Notes: generated by a model not told the origin, from the sequence alone. A stretch of DNA of 44,671 bases from Pseudomonadota bacterium (GCA_020161655.1 JAIUPC010000021.1:1-44671); one strand, 5' to 3'. Counted from the stretch's first letter, positions 22,976 through 31,178 are shown. Translations and numbers: made by a program.

Positions 22976-25321
22976 TCAGGTCTCACGTTCCGGTTTGAAC
23001 CGCAACAGTCGGAGCGCGTTCAGGGTGACCAGAACCGTCGCCCCGGTATCGGCCAGGATCGCGATCCAGAGGCCGGTCAGGCCCAGGACCGAGGTCACGA
23101 GGAACACCGCCTTCAGGCCAAGCGCGATGGTCACGTTCTGGCGGATGTTGGCCATCGCGGTACGGGCCAGCCGGATCTGGGCCGGAATGTCGGTGACCCG
23201 GTCGCGCAGGATCGCGGCATCCGCCGTCTCCAGCGCCACATCGGTGCCCGACCCCATGGCAACGCCGACGCTCGCCTGTTTCAGGGCGGGCGCGTCATTG
23301 ATGCCGTCGCCGATCATCATCACGCCGCCATGTTCGCTCATGTCCTTGATGGCCTTGAGCTTGTCTTCCGGCAACATGTCAGCCTGAAACTCCATGCCCA
23401 GCCCGCCCGCGATGGCGGCGGCCGTGCGGGGATTGTCGCCGGTGAGGATCACCGAGGTGACACCCAACTCCTTCAGCTGCCGCACCGCGTCCCCGGCATC
23501 CTTGCGCGGCTCGTCCCGCATGGCGATCAGGCCCAGCGGGGTCTTCTCGCGGAAGACTGCAACGGCGGTCTTGCCTTCTTCCTCGAAGACCGTCGCCTGG
23601 CGAAGGCCAAGCCCCTCAAGCCCGCCATTCTCCATGGCATAGCGCGGCGAGGCGACCCAGGCGGGCGCATCGCCGACCGTGGCAACCACGCCCTTGCCCA
23701 TCAGCGCCTTCGCATCCTTCGACGGCAGGGCCGTAATGCCTGAGTCCGCGGCCTTGTTCAGGATGGCCACGGCCAAGGGATGGCTCGACCCGGTTTCGAC
23801 ACCCGCCGCCACCGCCAGAAGCTCGGCCTCTGTGGTCGTGCCGAAAGGCACCACATCGGTCACCATCGGGCGCCCGTGGGTCAGCGTGCCGGTCTTGTCA
23901 AAGGCCACGCGGCTGACCCTGGCCGCCGCCTCGATGACCGCGCCGCCCTTCATCAGCATCCCGCGCCGCGCGCCCGTAGACAAAGCCGAGGCGATCGAGG
24001 CCGGGACCGAGATGACGAGGGCACAGGGGCAGCCAATCAGCAGCAGTGCAAGGCCGCGGTAAACCCAGGTGTCCCAGGGCTGGCCGAACGCCAGCGGCGG
24101 CACCAGCACCACCAGCGCTGCGACGGCGACGATGGCGGGCATGTACCAGCGGCTGAAGCGGTCGATGAAGCGCTCGGTCGGCGCGCGCGCCTCTTCCGCC
24201 TCCTCCACCAGACGGATGATGCGGGCGATGGTATTGTCTTCCGCCGCCTTTGTGACCTTAACCCGCAGCACGGCTTCGGTGTTGATGGACCCGGCAAAGA
24301 CTGCATCGCCCGGCCCCTTGGTGACGGGAACGCTTTCGCCGGTGACCGGGCTGTCATCGACGCCCGAGGTGCCCTCGGTGATCTCGCCATCAGCAGGAAC
24401 CCGGTCGCCGGGGCGGACCAGAACCATCTGGCCGACTTGCAACCCGGCGGCAGGTACCTCTTTCGTGGTGCCGTTGACCTCCAGCAGCGCGGTCTTCGGC
24501 ACCAGATTGGCGAGCGCCCGGATGCCGTCCCGCGCCTTGCCGGCTGCCACGCCTTCCAGCACCTCGCCCACCGCGAACAGGAAGACGACCAGCGCCGCCT
24601 CTTCCGCGGCGTTGATGAACAGCGCGCCGATGGCAGCAATCGTCATCAGGCTCTCGATGGTGAAGGGTTGGCCCAGGCGCAGCGCCGCAAAGGCGCGCTG
24701 CGCCACCGGAGCAACCCCGATCAGGCAGGCCGCGACAAAGGCCCATTTGCCGATCTCGGGCGCAAGATATTCGATGATCCAGGCCGCCCCCAGCAAGAGC
24801 GCGGTAAAGATCACCAGCTTGCCCTTGCCGGTCTGATACCAGCGCTTGCCACGGTCAGCGGGATCGTCATGCACATGGCCGGGGCTGCCGTGACCGGAAT
24901 CGTCCCTCTTGCCGGGGGCCGCAGCCGCGGCCTTCGGGCCATGATCATGCCCGGCATGGTCGTGACCCGAATGGTCATGACCCGAATGGTCGTGGCCCGC
25001 GTGGTCATGCCCGGCATGGTCGTCGTCCTGCGCGACTTCGGGCGCAGCACCCGGCAGCACGAACTCCTTCCTTGCATTGGCCGCACGCGGGGCGATGCCG
25101 TATCCCAGTGATTTCACGATCTTTTCGACCTTTTCGCGGCCGGTCTTCGTTTCGTCCAGCGTCAGGCGCAACCGTTCCGACATCAACCCGACCTCGACGC
25201 CGCTCACCCCCGGCAGGCGGCCCACGGCGTCCTTGATCTTGGAGGCGCAGGAGCCGCAATCCATGCCCGAGACGGTCCAGTCGCAAGCCGTTTCTTTTTT
25301 CGAACTGGTTCCCGTCATCAC
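22976..25321 (-). CDS. Zn/Cd/Pb-transporting P-type ATPase, ZntA/CadA type
   Basis: A 781-residue P1B-type ATPase. An N-terminal HMA domain has MDCGSCASKI (Cys about 22 and 25), followed by a His-rich stretch (about 101-127). The membrane motif is CPC (431 and 433), phosphorylation site DKTGTLT (Asp about 475), the SSHPLAVAI nucleotide motif, and the hinge GDGINDAPALKQA. Near the end, ILADTGATVLVTLNALRLL matches the Zn/Cd/Pb class, with its metal-binding Asp in the last helices, and not the Cu class. It expels Zn(II), Cd(II) or Pb(II) from the cytoplasm. It is the first gene of the seven-gene operon and divergent from merR at 25407. Confidence 0.92.
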   Translation of the reverse strand: MMTGTSSKKETACDWTVSGMDCGSCASKIKDAVGRLPGVSGVEVGLMSERLRLTLDETKTGREKVEKIVKSLGYGIAPRAANARKEFVLPGAAPEVAQDDDHAGHDHAGHDHSGHDHSGHDHAGHDHGPKAAAAAPGKRDDSGHGSPGHVHDDPADRGKRWYQTGKGKLVIFTALLLGAAWIIEYLAPEIGKWAFVAACLIGVAPVAQRAFAALRLGQPFTIESLMTIAAIGALFINAAEEAALVVFLFAVGEVLEGVAAGKARDGIRALANLVPKTALLEVNGTTKEVPAAGLQVGQMVLVRPGDRVPADGEITEGTSGVDDSPVTGESVPVTKGPGDAVFAGSINTEAVLRVKVTKAAEDNTIARIIRLVEEAEEARAPTERFIDRFSRWYMPAIVAVAALVVLVPPLAFGQPWDTWVYRGLALLLIGCPCALVISVPASIASALSTGARRGMLMKGGAVIEAAARVSRVAFDKTGTLTHGRPMVTDVVPFGTTTEAELLAVAAGVETGSSHPLAVAILNKAADSGITALPSKDAKALMGKGVVATVGDAPAWVASPRYAMENGGLEGLGLRQATVFEEEGKTAVAVFREKTPLGLIAMRDEPRKDAGDAVRQLKELGVTSVILTGDNPRTAAAIAGGLGMEFQADMLPEDKLKAIKDMSEHGGVMMIGDGINDAPALKQASVGVAMGSGTDVALETADAAILRDRVTDIPAQIRLARTAMANIRQNVTIALGLKAVFLVTSVLGLTGLWIAILADTGATVLVTLNALRLLRFKPERET
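24941..25021 (-). repeat. Tandem 15-bp repeats encoding a His-rich segment
   Basis: Five consecutive units of about 15 bases encode H(A/S)GHD, the His-rich linker of the ATPase (residues about 101-127). The repeats vary at few positions (A to S changes) and are likely to change in number by slippage. Such segments bind Zn or Cd and are common in this class. Confidence 0.8.
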
Positions 25322-25365
25322 TTTTCCTCGGCCACATCTGGCGCAGTTGCCTTCATCGAATCAGG

Positions 25366-25396
25366 AACCTAGTGTCTCTAGCAACTATAGGTTCAA
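25366..25396 (-). promoter_or_regulatory. MerR-type promoter of the P-type ATPase operon
   Basis: On the minus strand TTGAAC (25396-25391) and TAGGTT (25371-25366) are 19 bases apart. The spacer holds GTCTCTAG (25374-25381) and CTATAGGT (25385-25392) around CAA, a partly conserved dyad of the CadR/ZntR kind. It sits between the divergent ATPase and merR genes, 45 bases before the ATPase start. The -35 hexamer and half site CTANAGGTTCAA match the sco promoter at 14768-14798. Confidence 0.7.
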
Positions 25397-25406
25397 GAGG
25401 AATCGG

Positions 25407-25841
25407 ATGCTGACCATAGGGAAACTTGGGACCCAGGCCGGGGTGAAGGTGCCGACCATCCGCTACTACGAGCAGATCGGCATCTTGCCCGAGGCAGAAC
25501 GCAGCGCCGGGAACCAGAGGCTTTACAGCCACAAGGCGTTGGAACGGCTGGCCTTCATCCGCCATTCCCGCGATCTTGGCTTCACGTTGGAGGCGATCCG
25601 CGACCTGCTGAGCCTGTCAGACAAGCCTGACCAATCCTGCTCTGCCGCTGACGCCATTGCGAAGGCGCAACTGCGAGAGGTCGAGAGCCGCATCGCAAGA
25701 TTGAACGCTCTGAAGTCGGAACTGGAGCGCATGGTGATGCAATGCGCAGGCGGGCGCATCGCCGATTGCCGCGTCATCGAAGTGTTGGGCGACCATTCCC
25801 TTTGCGATTCGGATCACCGTCACGTTGAAGGCAACCAGTGA
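25407..25841 (+). CDS. MerR-family metal-responsive regulator, CadR/ZntR/PbrR type
   Basis: A 144-residue regulator: N-terminal MerR helix-turn-helix LTIGKLGTQAGVKVPTIRYY, then GILPEAERSAGNQRLYS, a long dimerisation helix from about 75, and metal ligands late in the protein. Cysteines occur in DQSCSAAD, MQCAGG, DCRVIEVL and the end HSLC. The pattern C..G...DC.VIE.L.DH..C fits a Zn/Cd/Pb sensor rather than CueR. ATG 25407 follows GAGGAATCGG. It probably activates the divergent ATPase operon by untwisting its 19-base spacer, and may also act at the sco promoter. Confidence 0.85.
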   Translation: MLTIGKLGTQAGVKVPTIRYYEQIGILPEAERSAGNQRLYSHKALERLAFIRHSRDLGFTLEAIRDLLSLSDKPDQSCSAADAIAKAQLREVESRIARLNALKSELERMVMQCAGGRIADCRVIEVLGDHSLCDSDHRHVEGNQ

Positions 25842-26193
25842 CCTCGTAGAGCGTCCCGTAAATCGCCGATCAGAATCCTGCAACTTCGCGGCGGCCGATG
25901 GGCAGTCTGGCTGTCACCACAGCAACCGGTTCAATGCGCAAGTTTGCAGCAAATCCCGCCTGCTGCGCCGCTGCCCGGGCCGAATAGGGAGAAACGACCG
26001 GGCTGGTGCTTTTGACAATTGCAGGGATCGCGGTCTACATCTTCTGAAGATGCGGGCCTGTCGCGGCCAGGGTCTGCAGTTGTGCGCCGGACGGCGGATG
26101 CAACAGCGGCACGGGCTACGAACCGCCCGCCAGTGAACAAGTCGACGCTCCGGTCTGACAGCCGGGGCGCTGCGACTGACGAAGGGACGCACG
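25842..26193 (+). other. 352-bp gap with the likely remnant of a small membrane protein
   Basis: From ATG 25898 a frame reads MGSLAVTTATGSMRKFAANP, ACCAAARAE, then TAG at 25985, and continues in the same frame with ETTGLVLLTIAGIAVYIF to TGA 26045-26047. The hydrophobic end and the CC pair suggest a broken small metal-transport protein of MerF/MerT kind, but the evidence is thin. The rest of the gap up to ynfA shows no recognisable gene. Confidence 0.3.
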
Positions 26194-26520
26194 GTGGCCA
26201 CGATCTTCATCTATGCAGGCGCGGCCTTTGCCGAGATCGCGGGTTGTTTCGCAGTCTGGGCCTGGATGCGGCAAGGCGCGAATGCCCTTTGGTTGTTGCC
26301 GGGCCTCGCCAGCCTTGGCGCCTTTGCCTGGCTGCTGACTTTTGCCCCGACCGATTATGCCGGCCGCGCCTATGCGGCCTATGGCGGTGTTTATGTTGCG
26401 GCGTCGCTGGTCTGGTTGTGGCTGGCCGAAGGCCGCAAGCCCGATATCTGGGATCTGACGGGTGCCGCCGTGGTTCTGCTCGGAGCGGCTGTCATCCTGT
26501 GGGCGCCCCGGGCGGGATGA
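26194..26520 (+). CDS. YnfA/UPF0060 family small membrane protein
   Basis: A 108-residue protein with four hydrophobic segments typical of Ynf[58 protein letters not shown] and [18 protein letters not shown]. The family resembles small drug/metal exporters of the SMR superfamily, but its substrate is unknown. GTG 26194 is used as start with weak GAAGGGAC upstream. It converges with the YqaA gene (4-bp gap). It may belong to the metal island as an accessory exporter. Confidence 0.85.
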   Translation: MATIFIYAGAAFAEIAGCFAVWAWMRQGANALWLLPGLASLGAFAWLLTFAPTDYAGRAYAAYGGVYVAASLVWLWLAEGRKPDIWDLTGAAVVLLGAAVILWAPRAG

Positions 26521-26523
26521 CTG

Positions 26524-26952
26524 TCAGGTCAGTTGCAACGTGAGCCAGGCGAGCACGATGTAGCGACCCGCCTTGGCCAGCGTGACAACCAGCACCACGC
26601 GCCAGAACGGCTCGCGCATCAGGCCTGCAGCCAGCACCAGAGGATCACCGATGATCGGGAGCCAGGAGCCGAAGAGGGTCCACCAGCCCCTGCGAGCATA
26701 CCAGGCTTGCGCGCGCGCCATCTGATCGGGCGGGATCCGGAGCCAGCGCGGCGGCGGGCAGCCTTGCAGGAACCGACCAAGCCCCCAGTTGACCAGCGAC
26801 CCCAGCACATTGCCGGTTGTGGCGACCAGCAACAGAATCCACACGGGGTTCGTTTCGGCCAGGAGCATGCCGGCCAGTACCGCTTCGGATTGGGCGGGGA
26901 TGAGGGTAGCGGCGGCGAATGCCGCAACGAACAGCGCCGACAAGGTCCACAT
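26524..26952 (-). CDS. YqaA-family inner membrane protein
   Basis: A 142-residue membrane protein related to DedA/SNARE-associated proteins: N-terminal FVAAFAAATLIPAQSEAVLA, GNVLGSLVNWGLGRFLQG, then RRGWWTLFGSWLPIIGDPLV and a last helix. The YqaA family has no firmly known function; relatives affect membrane homeostasis. It starts 5 bases after the stop of the efflux gene and so is the third gene of the csoR-like-MFS-yqaA operon. Confidence 0.85.
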   Translation of the reverse strand: MWTLSALFVAAFAAATLIPAQSEAVLAGMLLAETNPVWILLLVATTGNVLGSLVNWGLGRFLQGCPPPRWLRIPPDQMARAQAWYARRGWWTLFGSWLPIIGDPLVLAAGLMREPFWRVVLVVTLAKAGRYIVLAWLTLQLT

Positions 26953-26957
26953 GCCCG

Positions 26958-28268
26958 TCAGGTGGCTGACGGCCAGCGTCGATGCAGGTCGTCGATCTGG
27001 TAGGGGTGGCGATGCCCCGGTGCCGCATGTTCCCTCAGATGAGGATGGTCGGGCGGCAGGTCGGCATGGTCATGCGCGAGGTCTTGCGGGTCATGCGACG
27101 GCCAGAGCACCATGACCGCCACAAGGGCCACTGCGCCGATCACCGAAAGGGTGACAGCGGCGGCGGGCAGGCCATAGGTCGAGCCGATCCACCCCGCCAG
27201 CGGATAGGTGACAAGCCAGGCGGCATGCGACAGCGCAAACTGCGCCGCGAATACGGCAGGGCGGTCCTCGGCCCGTGCCGAGCGGTTCAGGATGCGGCCG
27301 ATGGGGGTCTGTGTCAGCGAAAACCCGAAACCCACGAGCGCCCAGAGAGCCAGCAAAAAGCCAAGGTTGTCGGCAGCCGATGTTGCAGCGACGCCCGCCA
27401 CCATCAGCGCGGCCCCTGAAATCATCACCGGGCGGTCGGCAAAGCGGTCAAGGATGCGCGGCAAAAGGAAGGCCGCCAGCATGGACCCGGCGCCGAAGGC
27501 CGCAAATGCCAGAGCTACCTGCGGCTCGCCCAGTCCGAGCCTTGCCTGAACCAGGACGACCGTGTTGACATAGACCATCGCCCCCGCTGCGGCGACCGAC
27601 ATCTCCATCACCATCAGCCCACGCAGCCGGGGCGTCGCCAGATAGATCCGCGCGCCCTTGGTGACGCCGGCCCAGAAACCCTCCGGCTCGCCCACCGCGC
27701 GGACAGGCAGGGCGACCGTCGCCACGAGGATCGCAGAAGCGACAAAGCCGGCGACTGTGCCGGCGAAGAGGACGGGAAACGTCACAATGGTCAGCAAGGC
27801 TGCGGCCAGCATCGGGCTGGCAAGCTGCTCCAGATCCTCGGTCAGCCGCATGAGCGAGAGGGCTTTGGTATAGTCCTTCTCTTCCGACAAGACGTCGGGG
27901 ATGGTCGCCTGGAAGGCAGGGGTGAACCCGGCCGAGGCCGCCTGCAGGAAGAAGATCAGCACGTAGATCTGCCAGACCTCGGTCACGAAGGGCAGGAACA
28001 GAACGACCCCCGCGCGCACAAGGTCAAGCGCCACGAGGAAGGCCCGGCGCGGCAGGCGTTCGGCGACGACAGCCGCCACCGGGGCCAGCGTGACATAGGC
28101 CACCATCTTGATGGCGAGTGCCGTACCCAGCACCAGACCGGCATCCTCACCCGCAAGCTGCCAGGCCAGAAGGCCAAGCGCCACCGTGGCCAGCCCGGTG
28201 CCGATCAGGGCGATCAGCTGAGCCGCGAACAGGTGTCGGAAGGTCCGTTCGGCAAGAACGTTCAGCAT
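26958..28268 (-). CDS. NreB-like MFS exporter, probable nickel/cobalt efflux
   Basis: A 436-residue protein with about 12 membrane helices: NVLAERTFRHLFAAQLIALI at the N-terminus, GALAVRAVG-type loops, and a cytoplasmic/periplasmic His-rich C-terminus (HDPQDLAHDHADLPPDHPH, EHAAPGHRHP). This layout matches NreB, a nickel exporter with a His-rich tail. ATG 28268, 11 bases after the repressor stop with GAAGGAAG upstream, is preferred over the frame opening at 28343. Control by a CsoR/RcnR-type repressor fits Ni/Co efflux. Alternative: unrelated MFS drug exporter with His tail, less likely given the repressor. Confidence 0.8.
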   Translation of the reverse strand: MLNVLAERTFRHLFAAQLIALIGTGLATVALGLLAWQLAGEDAGLVLGTALAIKMVAYVTLAPVAAVVAERLPRRAFLVALDLVRAGVVLFLPFVTEVWQIYVLIFFLQAASAGFTPAFQATIPDVLSEEKDYTKALSLMRLTEDLEQLASPMLAAALLTIVTFPVLFAGTVAGFVASAILVATVALPVRAVGEPEGFWAGVTKGARIYLATPRLRGLMVMEMSVAAAGAMVYVNTVVLVQARLGLGEPQVALAFAAFGAGSMLAAFLLPRILDRFADRPVMISGAALMVAGVAATSAADNLGFLLALWALVGFGFSLTQTPIGRILNRSARAEDRPAVFAAQFALSHAAWLVTYPLAGWIGSTYGLPAAAVTLSVIGAVALVAVMVLWPSHDPQDLAHDHADLPPDHPHLREHAAPGHRHPYQIDDLHRRWPSAT

Positions 28269-28279
28269 GGATGCTTCCT

Positions 28280-28537
28280 TCAGAGGAGTTTCGTCATGGC
28301 CCTGATCTCGGCCAGATCGTCCGGGCCCGTATGGCCAAGGCAATGGTCGATGTGATCATGGATCAACCTGCGCTTTGCCTCACTCACTGCGCGCTCGACG
28401 GCCAGCAGCTGGGTGGCGATGTCCGGGCATGGCGCCCCGGCTTCGATCATGCCGATCACATGGCGCAGATGGCCATCAGCACGCTTCAGGCGCGTCACGA
28501 TGGCCGGATGGGTTGCATGCAGGTGCTCTTGTGTCAT
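28280..28537 (-). CDS. CsoR/RcnR/FrmR-family metal-sensing repressor
   Basis: An 85-residue all-alpha repressor. Typical features are seen: HPAIVTRLKRADGHLRHVIGMIE, a Cys in APCPDIATQL, and the helix LLAVERAVSEAKRRLIHDHIDHC. The ligand pattern (His at the N-terminus, Cys, then His-x3-Cys) fits a nickel/cobalt sensor of RcnR/InrS kind better than a formaldehyde sensor, though copper sensing (CsoR) cannot be excluded. When bound to metal it releases the operator and derepresses the MFS exporter downstream. ATG 28537. Confidence 0.85.
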   Translation of the reverse strand: MTQEHLHATHPAIVTRLKRADGHLRHVIGMIEAGAPCPDIATQLLAVERAVSEAKRRLIHDHIDHCLGHTGPDDLAEIRAMTKLL

Positions 28538-28547
28538 GAACTGAGCC

Positions 28548-28566
28548 TAACCCCCCTAGGGGGATA
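28548..28566 (-). promoter_or_regulatory. CsoR/RcnR-type operator
   Basis: CCCCCTAGGGGG (28552-28563) is a perfect 12-base palindrome flanked by AT-rich ends (TAA on the left, ATA on the right). C-run/G-run dyads with A/T flanks are the known operator type of RcnR/CsoR-family repressors. It lies 15-26 bases before the repressor start, so it overlaps the promoter/leader and supports autoregulation. Confidence 0.8.
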
Positions 28567-28570
28567 GAAC

Positions 28571-28913
28571 AACAGCGAAGTCGGCCCGTGCGGGGGGAGG
28601 CGATCTCTGGGCAGAAGTGTGGCCAAAGTGCCTGCGCCAAAGACAACAAACCTTCAACATCGCTGACAGGCCGTCTGCAGGTCGGGTCTCCAGATTGGCG
28701 TCATGTCAGCGACGGTCGCTGCTCAAGTCAAGGGATGGAGAAATGGAAACCAGACCCAAGTCGCGCTTTGCCGCCCTCTGCGGCCAATGGCTTCTTGCGG
28801 GCTACGACTGGTCGGAGCGGTTCACGACTGAATGAAATCCGCTTTTGCTCTTCGAACCGATGCAACGGTCTGTCAAATGCCAGAGAACTTCGGTGTGAAA
28901 GCGCACTACTTGA
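28571..28913. other. 343-bp gap at the junction of metal island and polysaccharide cluster
   Basis: No convincing gene. A perfect inverted repeat CAGCGAC-G-GTCGCTG lies at 28707-28721. Short open frames on both strands (for example around 28740-28919) have no RBS or clear family. It may contain the promoter of the next gene or be remnant DNA from insertion of one of the two clusters. Confidence 0.4.
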
Positions 28914-28934
28914 ATGCAATCACAGCATCGTGAT

Positions 28935-30005
28935 ATGCGGGGGAAACGGTGGAGATCCAGTCATTTGCCGGATCATGTGACTTTTTATGTGAACGGGCCC
29001 GCGAGGCTGCTCAAGGCATGCATCATTTCGGATGCCTTCTTTCCTGACACGCCGACGTCGCTCATCCTGCTCGATCAGTTCGGCTATGATTACAGTCGGC
29101 TGCTGCCGCATGTGAGACAGAAGTTCGAGCGCATCACCTTCTTTCGTGCCGCCGAACGGTCCTATTCGCATGTCGGCCAGTTTGTAGGAACTTACGTCCG
29201 CCGGTACCAGGAACTGGAGTCCCAGTTCGCGCCGAACGGGCATGTCGTCCTGTTCGGACTGCGGTCGCCGATCCAGAAATTCATCATCCGCTGCAACCGC
29301 AAGCTCGGCAACAGTATCGACATCTATGCCGAAAGCATCATGATCGACCGATACTTCGACAGCAGGTTCCGGCGCGACAATCCGGTCAAGAGATACCTGC
29401 GCCGATGGTTGTCAGAGGCCTTCGACTATCAGCATGAGTATGACCGCTTCTTCGTACACGTTCCCGAGCTTTACGCCGACGCGCCCCAGTCCACCAAGAT
29501 CCGCAAGATGCCGTCCTTGTTTCGATTGGCGAGCGCGCACAAGTACCTGGACCTGCTTCTGCGTGACGTCGATCTGGAGGGACTGGACAAGTTCGACACG
29601 GTTCTGATCGGACAGCCGCTGTCGAATTTCGACGGGTTCGTGTCTCCGCAGGCCGAGGAGGAGATTTTGCGCCGCATCATCGGCGATCGCCGGGTACTGG
29701 TATTGCCGCATCCGAACGAACGATTGGACCAGCACAACAAATACGCCGTTCTGCCGCAGGCGCGGGTCATGGCGAGGGGGTTGCCGAACGATCTGATCTG
29801 CCAACACCTGCGCCCGGCGAAGACGATCACCTACGCCTCGACCATGGGGATCGAATACGCGCTCTCGAACCCTGAGTCCGCAAACCTCTTCTACCCAGTG
29901 CTGCCGCCGAGCCTGGATCTGTTGAAACGCTACGAGCAACACGTCCCGAACATGGTTGTAGACGACAACTGTGTCATTCCCGGTGCCGGAGCGCAGCTTT
30001 CATAA
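28935..30005 (+). CDS. Polysialyltransferase-like glycosyltransferase
   Basis: A soluble 356-residue protein with features of the bacterial polysialyltransferase/GT52-like family: VTFYVNGPARLLKA near the N-terminus, VLFGLRSPIQKF, the motif VLVLPHPNERLD (HP motif for sugar nucleotide), the fold part RPAKTITYASTMGIEYAL and FYPVLPP near the C-terminus. Such enzymes transfer sialic acid or related sugars from CMP or UDP donors to a growing surface glycan. The start is uncertain: ATG 28914, ATG 28935 or GTG 28977 (which would begin directly at TFYVNGP). No sialic acid synthesis genes are in the window, so the sugar is unknown. It opens the plus-strand part of the polysaccharide cluster. Confidence 0.6.
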   Translation: MRGKRWRSSHLPDHVTFYVNGPARLLKACIISDAFFPDTPTSLILLDQFGYDYSRLLPHVRQKFERITFFRAAERSYSHVGQFVGTYVRRYQELESQFAPNGHVVLFGLRSPIQKFIIRCNRKLGNSIDIYAESIMIDRYFDSRFRRDNPVKRYLRRWLSEAFDYQHEYDRFFVHVPELYADAPQSTKIRKMPSLFRLASAHKYLDLLLRDVDLEGLDKFDTVLIGQPLSNFDGFVSPQAEEEILRRIIGDRRVLVLPHPNERLDQHNKYAVLPQARVMARGLPNDLICQHLRPAKTITYASTMGIEYALSNPESANLFYPVLPPSLDLLKRYEQHVPNMVVDDNCVIPGAGAQLS

Positions 30006-30110
30006 CTGGCTGGTCTGTTCAGTAATCCCAACGGCCGGCGGCGGGAAACGAAGTGTTGTCTAGGTTTATCTTGCTTTATCCGGCGTCAGCGTGAAGAAAA
30101 GAGCGGAGCT

Positions 30111-31178
30111 ATGGAGCGAGTTTCGCGCACCGTCACGGCAATTGGACCGGAGCATTTGGACAAGACTTCACCAAGACTGAACTGGGTCTGCCCACGCTGC
30201 CGTGGCGTGCTTGCGAAAGCGCCGGAAAGCTATCGCTGCGAAGCCTGCGCGGGCAACTATCCGATTGTTGCCGAGATGCCGGATTTCCGCATCGATCAGC
30301 CAGCATGGATCGACTTCGGACGCGACCGGGACCGGGCCTTTGCCATTGACGAGATCGTGCGGCGGGACGGACTCGAAGCAGCAATATTCGACGTCTTCAA
30401 GACCTCGCGCAGGTTCGCAGAGCAAAAGTGCCACTTCCGGACCAGACAGGTCCAGGCAGGAGCGGACAAGTACACTCTTCAACTCGACGGCTGGCTTGCC
30501 GATATCCAGGCCGATCCGGTGATTGAGGTCGGGATTGGCCCAGGCCAGCTTGCCGTTGCGCTGGCGCGGCGCGGCTACGTCCCCCACGGCATCGACGTGT
30601 CGATGGAGTGGCTGGCCGTCGCCAAACACTGGGTTCGCGAGCAGGGTGTGGAGCCGGTCTTCGCTGGCGCGATGGCCGAGGGGCTACCCTTGCCGGACGC
30701 ATCGGTCAGGTCCTATGTCTCGCTCGATGTGATCGAGCATGTCGGCGATCAGGGGCACTATCTCGCTGAAATGACCCGGATTCTGAAGCCGGGCGGCCAT
30801 TTCGCCCTTGTCACGCCAAACCGCTACAGTCTCTCGCCGGAGCCCCATGTCGGGGTCTGGGGCGTGGGCTACCTGCCGCGACCGCTTCAGGCGAAATGGG
30901 TGCGGATGCGGGCCGGTGTTTCCTACGATTTCAACCGATTGCTCAGCGTCTGGGAACTGCAGAAGCTGTTTCGCGAGAGCGGCGGGCTGGTACCGCAGAT
31001 CGACTTCCCGGAGATCGCCGAGGCTGAGATATCGCTCTTTGGGCCCGGCAAGGCCAAGCTTGCGCGGCTTTACAACCAGCTGTCGCGGACCGCTCTGTTC
31101 CGTCTGATTGCGCCGCTCGGTGGCGCCTATTACCGCGTCACCGGTCGCAAGCCCGTCGAATTGGCGGCTGCCGAATGA
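30111..31178 (+). CDS. Zinc-ribbon class I SAM methyltransferase
   Basis: The N-terminal 50 residues form a zinc ribbon (VCPRCRGVL, YRCEACAGNYPIV). The SAM fold follows with motif I VIEVGIGPGQLA (about 138-149), an acidic end GIDVSMEWL, LDVIEHVGD and LKPGGHFALVTPN. The later segment VGVWGVGYLPRPLQAKWV also appears in a second methyltransferase of this cluster (34523-35542). Such enzymes methylate sugars, lipids or quinones; in a polysaccharide cluster a sugar or polyisoprenyl target is likely. ATG 30111 follows GGAG. The stop overlaps the flippase start by 4 bases. Confidence 0.8.
   Translation: MERVSRTVTAIGPEHLDKTSPRLNWVCPRCRGVLAKAPESYRCEACAGNYPIVAEMPDFRIDQPAWIDFGRDRDRAFAIDEIVRRDGLEAAIFDVFKTSRRFAEQKCHFRTRQVQAGADKYTLQLDGWLADIQADPVIEVGIGPGQLAVALARRGYVPHGIDVSMEWLAVAKHWVREQGVEPVFAGAMAEGLPLPDASVRSYVSLDVIEHVGDQGHYLAEMTRILKPGGHFALVTPNRYSLSPEPHVGVWGVGYLPRPLQAKWVRMRAGVSYDFNRLLSVWELQKLFRESGGLVPQIDFPEIAEAEISLFGPGKAKLARLYNQLSRTALFRLIAPLGGAYYRVTGRKPVELAAAE

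Noticed and set aside
23780-25111. 443-codon plus-strand frame opposite the P-type ATPase
   Set aside because: Antisense shadow created by GC-rich third positions; no motif, and the ATPase is unmistakable.
28707-28721. Perfect 7-base inverted repeat as a recombination or operator site
   Set aside because: No direct repeats, integrase or partner site; a repeat of this size can occur by chance in GC-rich DNA, so it is only noted.
28588-28980. Small ORFs at the junction between the metal and polysaccharide parts
   Set aside because: No ribosome site, no family motif, mutually overlapping on both strands; could be a remnant but not supportable.
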